64,000 nt of DNA, from NCBI GenBank assembly GCA_026413225.1, contig CM048552.1:210131553-210195552 (forward strand). The letters run 5' to 3'. The translations under genes were made by a program, and so were the position numbers. Numbering within the stretch: position 1 is the stretch's first letter; the number at the start of each line of letters is the position of its first letter. Origin of the DNA: Otis tarda. Taxonomy: Eukaryota; Chordata; Aves; Otidiformes; Otididae. Below the pieces are notes generated by a model. The model was not told the origin of the DNA and ran no database searches. It saw only the letters and a list, made by a program, of their open reading frames with translations. Of the stretch, positions 1 to 11,469 are shown piece after piece.

Positions 1-89
1 CTGCCTCCATGTCCAATAGAGACAAAGCCATCTGGCTCCAAGACGGACCTGTCACCCATCAGCGATGGTGGTAGTGCCTTTGTGATAAC

Positions 90-100
90 AGATTTAAGAA
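90..100 (+). promoter_or_regulatory. Degenerate TATA-like box of the LTR promoter
   Basis: AGATTTAAGAA lies just before GGGG, the position of the core promoter in this LTR family. The second copy has TGTATTAAGAA at the equivalent place (25,755-25,765). The role is inferred from position in U3; the box is far from a perfect TATAAA and is probably inactive. Confidence 0.4.
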
Positions 101-828
101 GGGGAGAAGACAGCTGTACAACAACAGCTGTGAGAGAGGAGTGAGAATATGTGAGAGAAACAGCCCTGCAGACGCCAAGGTCAGTGGAGAAGGGGGGGGA
201 GGAGTAACGCTGCTCCTGGCAGAGATTCCCCTGCAGCCCGTGGTGCAGCCCATGGTGGAGCAGGCTGTGCCCCTGCAGCCCATGGAGGTCCACGGAGGAG
301 CAGAGATCCACCTGCAGTCCATGGAGGACTCCATGTCAGAACAGATGAATGCCGAAGGAGGCTGTGACCCCATGGGAAGCCCACACTGGAGCAGGCTCCT
401 GGCAGGACCTGTGGACCCATGGAAAGAGGAGCCCATACTAGAGCAGGTTTGCTGGCAGGACTTGTGACCTTGTAGGGGACCCATGCTGGAGCAGTCTGTT
501 CCTGAAGTACTGCATCTAATGGAAAGGACCTACACTGGAGCATTTAACGAAAAACTGTAGCCTGTGGGAAGGACTCATGTTGGAGAAGTTCGTGGACGAC
601 TGTCTCCCATGGGAGGGACTCTGTGCTGGAGCAGGGGAAGAATGTGAGGTGTCCACTCCCCAACGAGGAAGAAGCAGCAGAAACAAAGTGTGATGAACCG
701 ACCACAACTCCCATTCCCCATCCCCCTGCACTATCAGTGGGGGATGAGGTAGAGAATTTGGGAGTAAAGTTAAGCCCAGGAAGAAGATTTGGTTTTATTT
801 CTTATTATCTTACTCTGATTTGTTTGGT

Positions 829-834
829 AATAAA
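829..834 (+). promoter_or_regulatory. LTR poly(A) signal AATAAA
   Basis: A canonical AATAAA sits in the R region about 190 bases before the LTR 3' end. The copy at 25,596-26,735 has it at 26,546-26,551 in the same context, and the antisense copy has ATTAAA at 58,686-58,681. It would end ERV transcripts. Confidence 0.7.
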
Positions 835-1020
835 ATAAACTAATTTTCCTGAGTCGAGTCTGTTTTGCCCGTGACAGTAACTGGTGAGTGATCTCTCCCT
901 GTCCTTATCTTGACCCACAAGCCTTTCGTTATATTTTTATCTCCCCTGCCCAACTGAGGGGGAGTGATAGAGCGGCTTGCTGGGCATCTGCCATCCAGCC
1001 AAGGCCAACCCACCACAACA

Positions 1021-1449
1021 ACTAAAAAGACTTTTTGCCGTAGTCAAATGGTACAACTGTCTGAATTAGATCCCAAACACAGTCTCAATAGGACCTTTCT
1101 GACAATCTGTCCTGAAAGAAATTCTGACCTCAGCCCAGTTTCGTTTGTGCTACTTCCTGTTCAGTTTCCTGCCTCATGTGTGTATGACTGTATCTTACTA
1201 TGCTTGTCGTACTGGTGCATTTTGACAACAGGACTTACTCTTCAACAGCTGTGTTCCAGTTACCAGAACTGTTCTACAACAATTCTGCTACCCCTATTTG
1301 TGTGAATAACCACGTCCAAAGGCAAAGAGTTCCCTGATTTAGATAAATGCTATCACTACTTTTTCTGCCTGTTTAACTGTCATTCTCATCAGACTTATTG
1401 TCCAGCATTTTCCCCACAGTTTTTTCCGTATGAGGTGTAGCTCCTCCTA
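1021..1449. other. No gene or repeat recognised
   Basis: The bases after the LTR lack a tRNA primer-binding site and do not resemble retroviral leader or gag. The open frame of 113 codons at 964-1305 begins inside the LTR and runs out of it, so it is chance. Nothing else seen. Confidence 0.5.
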
Positions 1450-1641
1450 CCATTAGGGTAAAGCATTAGGACTCACTGAGCTGAGTCTGGTTTATCTGTA
1501 ACAGTAATTGGTAAGTGATCTCCCTCTGTTTGTGTCAAGCAAGGAACCTTTTCGTCCTGTTTTTTCTCCCTGCCCTGCTGAGGAGGGGGAGTTAGTGACC
1601 AGCTGGGTGAGCAGTTAGCTGTTTGCCAAAACTAACCTACA
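1450..1641 (+). mobile_element. Orphan LTR R-U5 fragment (related to family A)
   Basis: GAGTCTGG..TAACAGTAATTGG..AAGTGATCTCC followed by CCTTTTCGT, a CTGAGGAGGGGGAGT block and an ACCTACA end repeats, in order, the last 170 or so bases of the LTR at 1-1020. The copy is clearly more diverged than that LTR. Upstream U3 is absent, so this is a truncated older copy. The left boundary is approximate. Confidence 0.65.
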
Positions 1642-1679
1642 GCCTGAGCAAAGATGTTCACTGTAGGGTTGGGTGAGGA

Positions 1680-1946
1680 AAAAAATTAGACAATGTACAT
1701 ATTTGATACAAGAGAGGTTCAAACTGGATATGAGCAGAAACTTTCACCATGAGGACAGTTGAGCAGTGGAACAGGGGTCCAGAGAGGTTGTGGGATCTCA
1801 GACCTTGAAGGTTTTCCAGACTCAACTGCTTAAAGCCCTGAGCAACCCTGATCTGATTTCATGGGTAACCATGCTTCAAGAAGAAGGCTGAACTAGAGAC
1901 ATCCTGATGCTCCATCTAGCTTGAGTTATCCTATGGTTCTGTAACT
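1680..1946 (+). mobile_element. CR1 LINE, old 3' fragment
   Basis: A worn copy of the CR1 3' end: a 'gagcagtggaacaggg' segment, then 'agagaggttgtgg', a 'ccctgagcaaccctgat' segment and 'cctatggttctgtaac' at the end. These are the same blocks, in order, as the cleaner copies at 38,768-39,160 and 35,131-35,337. It is 5'-truncated and non-coding. Confidence 0.75.
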
Positions 1947-3394
1947 TTCTCTCCTCACTTTGCAATCTCATGTGTTTCTCCTCAGTTTTGGTAGCCTCAT
2001 TCCTAGAAGGTTACAGACCTAAGGGTGAGTCTTTGAGGAGACTCAAAATTATTTCAAGTAATTTGTACTAGTGGTCAGATATAATAAATCTTCCTTAAAA
2101 TACCACATTTTTAGATACCTGTCGAATATAATTATCTTCTCTCTGTGGGGAATTACAGTCAGAACAAACTGCTCTAGTCTCTGTCATTGCCAGAAGCCTC
2201 TCTGACAGAATAATTTAGGTCTACCTCCCTGTGATGCATTTGCTTGCAGTAACGGGAAACAAATTTTCACACTTTTATCTGATAAGGGGAGATACAGATA
2301 CTTTGCTTTAAGAGGTGGCAATAGTGTGGAGAAGAATGAGATTCTTCTGCTTTGTAGATTAAGCGCTGAACTTATTTTTCACATGCTGAGTTATATAAAT
2401 CCATGTTCTTTTTATTCTCCATCTTTGTTTTTTGTGGGCAGTGATAAACCACAACGAGGAAGGTTTTACATAGAGTAAGATAATATTGACAGTGAAAAGA
2501 TAAAAAAAAGGAAGAAGTTACCTTCTAACTTTCATTTACACGTGTCATACTTGCAAAAAGCAAAACAGGTACTAACTCCAGAGAGTAATGAAAAACTTAA
2601 TCTTTACCAATTGGATCAATAAGTTTGTAAGCACGAATATTTCTGGATCTACTCTGAGTACCTAAAAAAGCAGGCAGCTTCATAATGAATACTGAGAAGA
2701 TTCACAAGAGGGTGTATCTGAAAAATAAAGCTGATCCACTCCAGAGCTTCTACTCAGGTCATCCATATTACAGATACAGATAATCCTTGGAGCTTCCTAG
2801 CTCCAACGTAGAGCAAAAGTAACGGTTGGCTGTTGGAGAAATCCTGATGTGGGAAAGAACTTAATTCATCTTGAGACCTGCACCCCACAGACACTACAGA
2901 TGCAAGACAGAGTCCAAGCCTGGTGCCTGAGCATGTAGAACAAGGTCAATACAGGTGTAGCCAAAAGCAATGAAGTAGCTGGTCACTGGCAGTGCATCAT
3001 CTGCTTTTATGCTTTTTAAAAATCTCAGTGGGCTTTTTCCATGTCATTAGGCACTTCTGTAAATCTGGCCTAATTGGTAGTTTGGTATTTTTTTTTTTTT
3101 TTAGGATTGAGTACTAAGAGATAAAGTGATAAAGCAATAAAGAGATAAAGAAAAAAGTTTCACAACAAAAATCATCTTGTTCAAGACTACAGCATGGAAT
3201 TCTTTAGAAAGGGGGTGGTGGAGTTTGGACACAGATTAGAATTCAGTTGCTGTGTCAAGGCAGCAAAGGAATTCCCTACCTGAGAGCATTGTAAAGTCTG
3301 AGAAAAACATCACCATTACCCAGAAAGGTCACCAAAAGAAACCAATTAGAATTCTGGAAGGAATAAATCTTTAATAAAGCCCTCCCTGGAAAGG
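1947..3394. other. No gene or repeat recognised
   Basis: AT-rich unassigned sequence. It contains a 15-base T run (3088-3102) followed by a short purine-rich stretch with repeated GATAAAG words (about 3119-3150). No frame or splice pattern stands out. Confidence 0.5.
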
Positions 3395-3711
3395 TCAGAT
3401 GAGAACTCTGCATTGGTCTCTCATTCCCCAGAAGGCATTGGCAGTATTTTTACTTGGTGTAAATTGGCATAACTCTGCAAAAGTTACGGAGAATTTTCCC
3501 TTCTCTGTGCCAGCTAAGGACAAGCACCAGTTGCCAAACACAGGTGCATCAAAATCAAAATAATTGCCTTCTAAAGTAACTGGATTTTCTTTCACATGTT
3601 CAGCATGTACAACTATGTAATAATGGAAACGTCCTGCAGTATAAAATGCTGTGTCAAAGAGGATAAAATTTAGATCGTTAAAAACTATTTGTGTGCTCTG
3701 ATGTGCATGAT
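3395..3711 (-). CDS. Possible terminal coding exon, unknown protein
   Basis: On the minus strand a frame of 115 codons (3742-3395) contains a good splice acceptor: a pyrimidine-rich run then CCTTACAG, the AG at 3713-3712. An exon starting at 3711 would carry about 104 codons to the TGA at 3397-3395. A poly(A) signal ATTAAA follows 20 bases later (3375-3370). The composition is protein-like (mixed, with FHYYIVVHAEHV and FDAPVFGNWCLSLAG) rather than the low-complexity output typical of AT-rich noise. I do not recognise the family; the FHYYIVV part is only vaguely like the C-terminal region of PHYHIP-type proteins, which I do not treat as evidence. No upstream exon was found. It may equally be chance or a relic exon. 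Confidence 0.25.
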
Positions 3712-3742
3712 CTGTAAGGTGCAAAACATTCAAGTGTTCCAA

Positions 3743-5978
3743 ATGAAACTACTTCTCACTATGCATATGACATTAAAAATACCTTTAAAAACCACAGGAC
3801 AGTTTTAATGCTTCCCTTAAAGTATTCGAGCATGCAATGAGGACATTCTGTCGCCCTCAAAGCTAGAATATTCGCTTTTGAGCCTTGGGGAAGCCAACTG
3901 GAGGCGATCAGGGAAGCAGAGACATGGATGATTCCTTCAGGGACAGAGAGAAGTCGCTCTGGAAGGCTTTAAGTTTCTGAAGAGAAGAAAAATGTCAGCA
4001 TAAAACATAAAGCTGGAGAGTGCTAGGAGGAGATGGTAATGAGATGATGAGCAATGTGAGATAAAGTAAGAGAGATGATTTTGAAGCCAATTTAATTATT
4101 AAACACAGGAGACTAAATACCAAACAAAAGCTTACATTGCATTCTGAACTTCGTTGAGTAACGTGCAGGACCAGTGGAAGGAGAGGGATAACAGAATCAG
4201 TATCTGAATGTGTGACAGAGAAAAGGTTACAGAGAGGTTTCTTGTTATTAGGAACTAGGGAAATAGTTGAGTTTGATGTAGTCTACATGAGAAAGATTAC
4301 ATCATAAAAAGTCTTTACTTTCTAATAAAAATTGAGACGAAAAGAAGTTCATAAAATGATGAAGTAGATGAAGCAAAGAAGAAGCAAAGATGAACAGTTT
4401 CAAGAAATAAAGACCCATGTAAGCAGGGCACTTAAAAATAGGTAACCAGGCCGAGATCAAATATATATGTTCCTGCACAAAAAAATCAAGAAGATGAACT
4501 AGATAACCTTTTATTGAAAGAAAATATCCGTATCCTTGCTTCATATGGTAGCTAGGGAGACATTGAATTTGCAAGATGCAAATAACATAGGAATGACAAA
4601 GTAAGTTATACTCATGAAAAAACGTCACTGTACATTAAACAAAACCAGATATTTCAGGAAGAATATTGTAAAACTAGAGGACAGAGGGAATCTGCCTCTC
4701 ATAGCCTTCACATGAAGGGTGTGAAGGGTGTGAACAATAATTTTGCTCTGAACAGAGGTAGGCCTTTACACCTTACCTCCAGTCTGCATCTGTGCAAGTA
4801 GAGTGGTAGGCACATGTGGACTCAGGAAAAGACTGAGGCTGATGCTTAAATATACTGTAATAAAGGAGGAATCAATTAACTTAGAGATAGTTGATGACTC
4901 CTGGTTGAAGATGGGAAGCTTTTCAAGGCTGGAACAGGGCTGCATTTACTTCAATAGCAGCTAGACTGCTGGGGCCTTTATAGGCTACATCAATGGTAGC
5001 CAAGAGGGCATGGCAAACAGCTCAGGGTCATGCTGCAAGTAGCTGGCAGAGAGGGCAGAGCAGTCGACAGTCCCTTCTACCAATAATTAAATATAAGAAA
5101 ATAAGCTATATACTTATAAATGTATCATGAAGTGAGGCAACTGATGCATCCTGGACAGCAGGCTGCTACTATTTTTTCAGCTGGTGATTGCAGGTTACAT
5201 ATATATGTATCTATACATACACACAGTGAATTAGTGCATACAGAATGTGGTAATAAGGCATAATATGAACTAAATGACTTTGTAGTGCAAGTCAGGAGAA
5301 GATTATTTACTAATCAAGCATATAATTACTTAACTTTCATGCTTATTACATGGTCTGGCAGTTAATGATAGTGCCGCAGCAAAGGGAAGAAGTGTTATAT
5401 CAAGAGATATATGGAATGTGCAAAGAGACTTGTTTAACAAATTACGCCACAGTAGATAAATTGCTTACACAATAGTGGTTTTGTCTGCTTGTTTTGCCAG
5501 TTGTTTATCAACATTTTTGTTCACATGCTAACCTAAGGAATTAAGGAATGGCTAGTGTGGCATGAAAGCAAAGATAAAGCCTTCTTTGGGGATCTGCTGT
5601 AAAAATCACTCTTTCTCAAAAATGTTTTCGAGTTTCTTTTCATGTGGTTATATATAAAAAAATCATTCTTTAATCAGGGAAAAGTGTCAGAGATCAGAGG
5701 AAGCCCTTTTCCAAGGGGGTTAGCAGCTCTACTCTGAACTATGCTACAGTGGCAGCATATAAAGGAATACCAACACATAAAGTAATACCAGCATCTAAGC
5801 TCAGCCACGTCATATACTTGGGACAATGTTGCATTGCTATGCGTCCATGAATAACACCAATTCATGAATAACACCACATTTCCTCTCTTACCTCCAGTCT
5901 TGAGTTTGAGTAAGAAACATTATTAGATAGCATACAGATCCTTGCTCCTTCTTAATGGCTTTGAAGACTTTGAAGACT
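3743..5978. other. No gene or repeat recognised
   Basis: AT-rich unassigned sequence. A 108-codon minus frame at 4302-4628 is rich in Phe, Leu, His and Tyr, as expected from random AT-rich DNA, and has no family signature. A tiny GTGAAGG-type repeat is at about 4712-4735. No upstream exon matching the candidate at 3395-3711 could be identified here. Confidence 0.5.
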
Positions 5979-6186
5979 TATTTTTACAATGAGAGTGGTG
6001 GAACACTGGAACAGGTTGCCCAGAGAGGTGGTAGATGCCCCATCCCTGGAAACGTTCAAGGCCAAGTTGGATGGAGCTTTGAGCAACCTGATGTAGTGGA
6101 AGCTGTACCTGCCCATTGCAGAGGGGTTGGACTAGATGACCTTTAAAGGTCCCTTCCAATCCAAACCATTCTATGATTCTATGATT
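5979..6186 (+). mobile_element. CR1 LINE 3' end
   Basis: Starts in 'tttttacaatgagagtggtg' and runs through 'gcccagagaggtgg', 'gccccatccctggaaac', 'ggttggactagatgacc' and 'cccttccaatcc' to a tail of ATTCTATG units. This is the standard CR1 3' region in sense orientation, 5'-truncated to about 208 bp. It is fairly young, as the matches to the other copies are close. Confidence 0.95.
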
Positions 6187-9179
6187 GCAAGTCTTGCACT
6201 TTCATTATTTTTCCCCTGAAATCACAAGAGTTAGAAAAATCCATTATTAACACTGAAATTGAAGATTTTAATGTGATCAAGGGCTCCTAAAGGCTGGGGC
6301 TTTAAAGAAAAAATTTCAAATGCCCCAAGAACTATTGATACTGAAACATAGTCATTGAAATTGAATAGACAGAAAAGTCCTATGAAGTCAAAATACTGCA
6401 GGCAAAATTGGAGAAGTCTTACAAGGCTTGATTGCAGCAATCTTTAAATAACTTACACTTGCACACTAGGTCACAGTATATCTCCTGCTTAACTGTGTAT
6501 CTACACAGGCTATTGTCTCCTTAAACAGGGATTCTTTGACAGTGGAAAGGAATCAGCTAAGGATTAATTAATTTAAGTGTAGTCCCAGGGCACTGGCTAT
6601 GTAAACAACTGTCTTCTGCTCATAGGATCCAAATATTTCTTACATCTAAAATTTACTGCAAAAAGATAATTTGTGTTTGTCTCAGATACTTGGACTCTGT
6701 GGCTACCTTTCTACCAGTATATTAAAATACGCTTAGGATTGTTTTCTGATGATAAGGACAACTGGCATGAACTGACTCGAGTTCGTAATATTAAAACGTC
6801 TTTGCCTCCATTACAGGATGCCTGCATCCAAACTGCCTATTGAGAATGCTCCCTGGTGAACGCTGACTCCTGAACACTTCCCAGAAATTGCTCAGGTGGG
6901 CACTAATCAGGCTGGGGCCAAAAGCATGGCCAGGGGTTGCTATAGCAGTTTACCTGTATAGCTGATTGAATTCCAGTTCCTAAGGACACTTTCTGGTGCT
7001 GTTTATCAGTCTAAAGGTAGCATAAATGTAATTTATCGGTATAAATGTAGCCTCTGTCTTATGGAACAAGAAGTTTGGGTTTCATTGTTGATTCTTTTCT
7101 CATGAAGTCGTGGTTTGCTCGAAAGCATGGCACTGCACAAACTAGAGTTGAAAACAACTGAAGTTGCTAAAAACCAAAAATCCAACTTTCTAAGAATTTT
7201 AGGGAAAAAATTAAAAAAATCACGTTGTGGTTAAAACCTTGATCTCTAGTTTCTTTGCTTAAACAAAACGCATGCAACAATCCCTTGAATTCTGCTTACT
7301 TATGCAGAGCCCATTAGAAATAAAGCAGAATAACAGTCTTGGCCTCCTCCATCTCATAAGAGAAAATAAAATTTTAAATTATAATTATATTGTAACATTT
7401 GCAATATCATGCAGTGCATTCTGGACTAAATGCTAGGACATCCAAAGATGTCTTATGACTCTCAATTTGAGATTGCTTGGAGTTTATCGTGTCACTATTT
7501 GAAGCTGGGAACTGTACTTTCCATTCCTCAGGGATGATGTGCTATATAGTTATACTAAAAAAAAGTCTAGTTTCTTAAAGCATCGAAGTGCTTTCAGTGT
7601 GGATACTCTCAAATAATATTTTAATAATTGGGCTAAGTACGTGGATTGCCTGTTTATTTTTTTTAACTCTAAAATATTAAAATTGAGGTCTACAGAGGCA
7701 TGTGGGTATATAACTCCTTTAGGCACTTAGCTACTACTTATTCCTACTGGGAATGAAGAGCTAAAATAACAGTTACAGACATAAATCTGTTTCTTAACAT
7801 CTCAGAACTAACAACTGACAATCAAACTGACAAACTCGAGACAATGTGCATAGCAGTAATGGGGTGAAACAGCTCAAAAGGAGCGCTGTTATCTAGGTGG
7901 TAGTAAACTTTTTTCACTACCCGTATATTTGATGACATAATGTAAATGCCTTGCCTTTGAAACCTTATTTGTAATTGAACTTTGCATTATACTGTTCCCT
8001 CGTGGCATAATATTCAGCATAAGTAGCAACTTACGGACCTGTTCCCCAGCTGCATGCATTTTAAATATAAAGACTCATTAGTATAAAGAGAAAGGCACCT
8101 CACTAGCTGAATATCCACATTATTCAGGTACAAAGTCAGTGTTTTGAATGCCACAGATTCTCGGTTCCCACAGGACTGTGCAAATTTGAACTTTCAATGC
8201 ATGACGTTTTCCCTGGAAAACTGAATTGCTCCATATGGGTTTCAGCCCAGCAGCACCTGAGGAGTGCACAAAGCCAGACAAAGTAATTTAATGTACTGTA
8301 ACTTATTTAATCTGCTTTAATGTTAACATGATCATTTATTTTATGTTCCTTCCAAGCCTGTTACATTATGTGTTCTCTTTCCCTTATTATAAGGCAGAGA
8401 TGTACTTGTCAATGCTTCAGCAGTGCTTCTGTTACTGCTGCTTCAGGGGAGGTAAAAAGATTTTGATTCTTCTCTGAATGTTTTTGGAGTATTTGTCATT
8501 TCCCCAGGTTGGTCAGCAAGGATTTGTGTAGGAATGGAATTGAGCCAACACTTGAGGTCGCATTTTTGCAGATATTTGGGTACTGAAAGAGGCAAGCAAG
8601 CACACAGTAAAATATACACGAGTCAAAATAGATTAAGGTCAGATTCACAAACAGATGAAGACATTGACAGCTGTTGAGGATCATGATGATTTCAAAACAG
8701 CATGCTTTATCAGGGAATGCCTAGGACAGGCAATAGGAATTGTTGAAGAGAGGAGAATATCTGAAATATAATCTGAAGGCTGCGTTTCATATGTTACATC
8801 CTTCTCTACACAGTGGGTAAGATACACCTGACATAGGAGAAGTTTGGTCCCTTGTGTTGTATGTGCTTTTTGCTAATTCTATTTCTATTACATATCAGTT
8901 AAAATTAATGAATAACTTCGATACTGATAAGGCCATCTTTTGCAAAAGGTAGTATCTCTTTCCATGCACTGTAGAGAAACTGTTCCAGCCAATGAATATT
9001 AACGCTCAAGACTACACTGACTTTAAATGTTATTGAATTTTCTGACTTCCAGAAGGTGACTATGCAAATACTGTTTATTGTTTCTCACAGGTACAAAACG
9101 ATATGAAATTATCAACTGTCAGGTTAAAAACACACAACACATAGCTAAACAGTGGAATTTACCATCACAAGATATTGCG
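6187..9179. other. No gene or repeat recognised
   Basis: About 3 kb of AT-rich sequence with short A and T runs. Open frames are all under 70 codons. I see no LTR, CR1 or SINE signature. Confidence 0.5.
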
Positions 9180-9448
9180 AATGTCAAGAGTTTACATACT
9201 CTCCAAAAGCAATTAGACAAATTTATGGGAGAAAAATTAACTCAAGGGCTATTAAGCACAAAGTGTGCCTGAGCAACACAGCGATGGAGGCTAGAAGAGT
9301 ATGTCAGGGAAACATCACTGTGTGTGTTCCCAATTAATTTTATTACTGTGTTTTTTCTAGCTATCTGTTTTTGAATACTTTGATAGAGAAAATATTGGGC
9401 TAAATGGACTTTTCCATGCCCTATTGTGGCCATTCTTGCATTCTTCTG
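9180..9448 (+). mobile_element. Ancient CR1-clade LINE 3' relic
   Basis: Contains 'caattagacaaatttatggg', a 'gggctattaagcac' block, then 'attgggctaaatggac' and finally 'tgtggccattcttgc' with 'attcttctg'. These blocks match the 3' end of old CR1 subfamilies that are common in turtles and crocodilians and survive as relics in birds. They differ from the ATTCTATG-tailed avian CR1 copies elsewhere in the window. The 5' boundary is uncertain and may reach 9,090. Confidence 0.6.
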
Positions 9449-11423
9449 TTGGGAGGTGAGAGCACAGCATTGCAGCAGACAGGTAAAGGATGGAATAACA
9501 GTTTAGACATTAATTTTGATATTCTTTGTAGAGACACATAGTTCCAAAATGAGTTTGTGTGGCTCACATAAAGAAAAAGACGTATTTAAAACACCTACTC
9601 TGTCTTGAAAGACCTGGACTTCCTCATATATGGCTCATTCTCAATTCAAGACAGCGGGAATTTGTGCGCACTCTACAGTCTAGTCTCAAAAATTCTGCCT
9701 GAAAATGCAAAATTAGGGATAATGCTCAGGATGGCTTGGGAAGAGTTCAGACATCTGAGCAGGAGCAGGAGACTGTAAAGGGTAAGCGTCTCTGAGGTGG
9801 GGCAGACAGCTGAGAGTCACCATACTGTGTCCAAGAATCCATGCTGGGACCAGGATGGTACTCCCAGTCTCATCTGCGCCCCCTCTGAATCCATACCCAG
9901 AGCCTTCCCTCCACTTTTCAATCTCAAGTACAGCATGGTGGATTATTCTGCCCAGGGGTCTTCCCAGAAGCGGGCCATTAATTGGCTGTAGATGTGCTTA
10001 GAGCTGGGATGGCTGTGGTGTAACTCCTTGGGCACCAATGAATTGGTTCTGTGCTGAGTCTGGACTCGTGCTCTCTTGTACAAAGTTAGGTGTATGTCAT
10101 CCTATCCTAACTGTGGCTCCATCACTTGTTATTTTCTTTTATAGCTGCTAGATTTATTTGTTAATTATTATTTAAATTGTGAGAATTGTTTAGAAATAGC
10201 TTGTTTTTCTTTTTATAGCTCATTAAAGTTAAGCTTCTGGAAGCCGTATACAGGAGCGGTGATAAACAGACTTTAACTGCAGTTTCCTAAGCTGGTTCCT
10301 TTAATGGGTTCATAAATACAGTTGCCGGTTGTTTATTCTTTCATTACTGGGATCTACGATTTAACAAAAAACCTCTGGTGAATCTACAAATATCTACATT
10401 TCCATTTGTAATGGTTATAGAAAACTTGGGTGCAGATTAGCTCCAGGCCAACGTTCCTCAAGCTTGAGTTCATAATGTCTCATGATGTCTTGAGTTTGGA
10501 AGTGACAATGGAGATGACATAATGCTCTCTACTCGTGTTGCTGTGAGGAAATTTGTCTGGAAGCAGGGAGTAGAACAAATCAGGCAGAGGTTTGTTAGAT
10601 TTCCCGAGACCCAGATGATGCGTGGGATCTGATGCTCCATCTTCCTCATTTCTATCTGTTACATAATTTTATAAGAAGTTAAATAACTTACCATTAATTT
10701 TCATGAATCTAGTTCTTTATATTAATATTAATGAGCCTATTACCACAATATGACATTTCCTTATAAGCACCTGCTTTGTGCGATCAAATGCCATGTTAAC
10801 AAGAGGCGTGGTCCGTTTCACTTTGAAAGAGACGCAAATTTGCCCATTTTTGTGTGAACAAGAGCGGAACTTATTCTGAGGCAGACACTAACACATTAAG
10901 ATGTGGGCCACCCTATACAGCAAAAGCTTATGAACTCCTTTACACGCTTCAGAGCAAGTTCAGAAATTACTGTCCTTGAGGGTAAAAAGCAAAGTTTGAG
11001 AAAAAAGTTAAGAAAACTTTGTCTGACCGCTTCTTTCTTAATTGAAGCTTTGGGTGTGTGAGTACTTCCTATCGTGATTATGTATATATGTGTCTGTAGT
11101 GCCCAGTGGCCCTTCTGTACCTGGAAATTCTCCAGCTATGAAAGTAAAAATACATCACATTTTAGGATAATTACTAACTTTTTTTCCTTTTTATATTTCA
11201 GTGTTTCTCTTTTTTCCTTTGTGGCCTCCAGTCTTCATTTCTGTGAAAAAGGTCTTTTTTTTTGGAACTTGCATAGCACATTAAAGCTATGATATGAACT
11301 ACTACCTTGCTTCCCAAGAGACAGGTGTCTCATTTCTCTTCTCAGAATGAAGACAAAGCTATAGACTCTCATGTTGCATCATTATTCAGTACCTCAAAAA
11401 GTCTCCATCTTTGAGGTGGTCCA

Positions 11424-11469
11424 GATGTCCTCCTACATCTCTCACAAATGGTAGGATGTCCTCCTACAT
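11424..11469. repeat. Short tandem duplication, 31-bp period
   Basis: The word GATGTCCTCCTACAT occurs at 11,424-11,438 and again at 11,455-11,469. It is a local duplication of one unit, with no known function. Confidence 0.8.

Larger units (their letters stand above)
1..1020 (+). mobile_element. ERV LTR (family A), 5' end cut off by window edge
   Basis: This is a non-coding long terminal repeat of an avian endogenous retrovirus in sense orientation. It shares its order of blocks with 25,596-26,735 and 58,501-59,190 (antisense): a U3 with a degenerate TATA-like box (90-100), a GC-rich module array with recurring GGAGCAG and CTGCAGCCC words (about 220-640), a poly(A) signal AATAAA (829-834) and a U5 ending ACAACA at 1020. 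By comparison with the other copies roughly 60-100 bases are missing before position 1. No primer-binding site follows the 3' end and no gag, pol or env frame is present, so a solo LTR is likely. The predicted target duplication is ACTAA (1021-1025), whose partner would lie upstream of the window. Confidence 0.85.

Noticed and set aside
1021-1040. Primer-binding site after the first LTR, which would imply a provirus interior
   Set aside because: No TGG-starting 18-base tRNA-complementary segment is present, and no gag-like frame follows.
4302-4628. 108-codon minus frame that might be an upstream exon of the 3395-3711 candidate
   Set aside because: Composition is that of translated AT-rich noise, and no clear donor site joins it to the acceptor at 3712.
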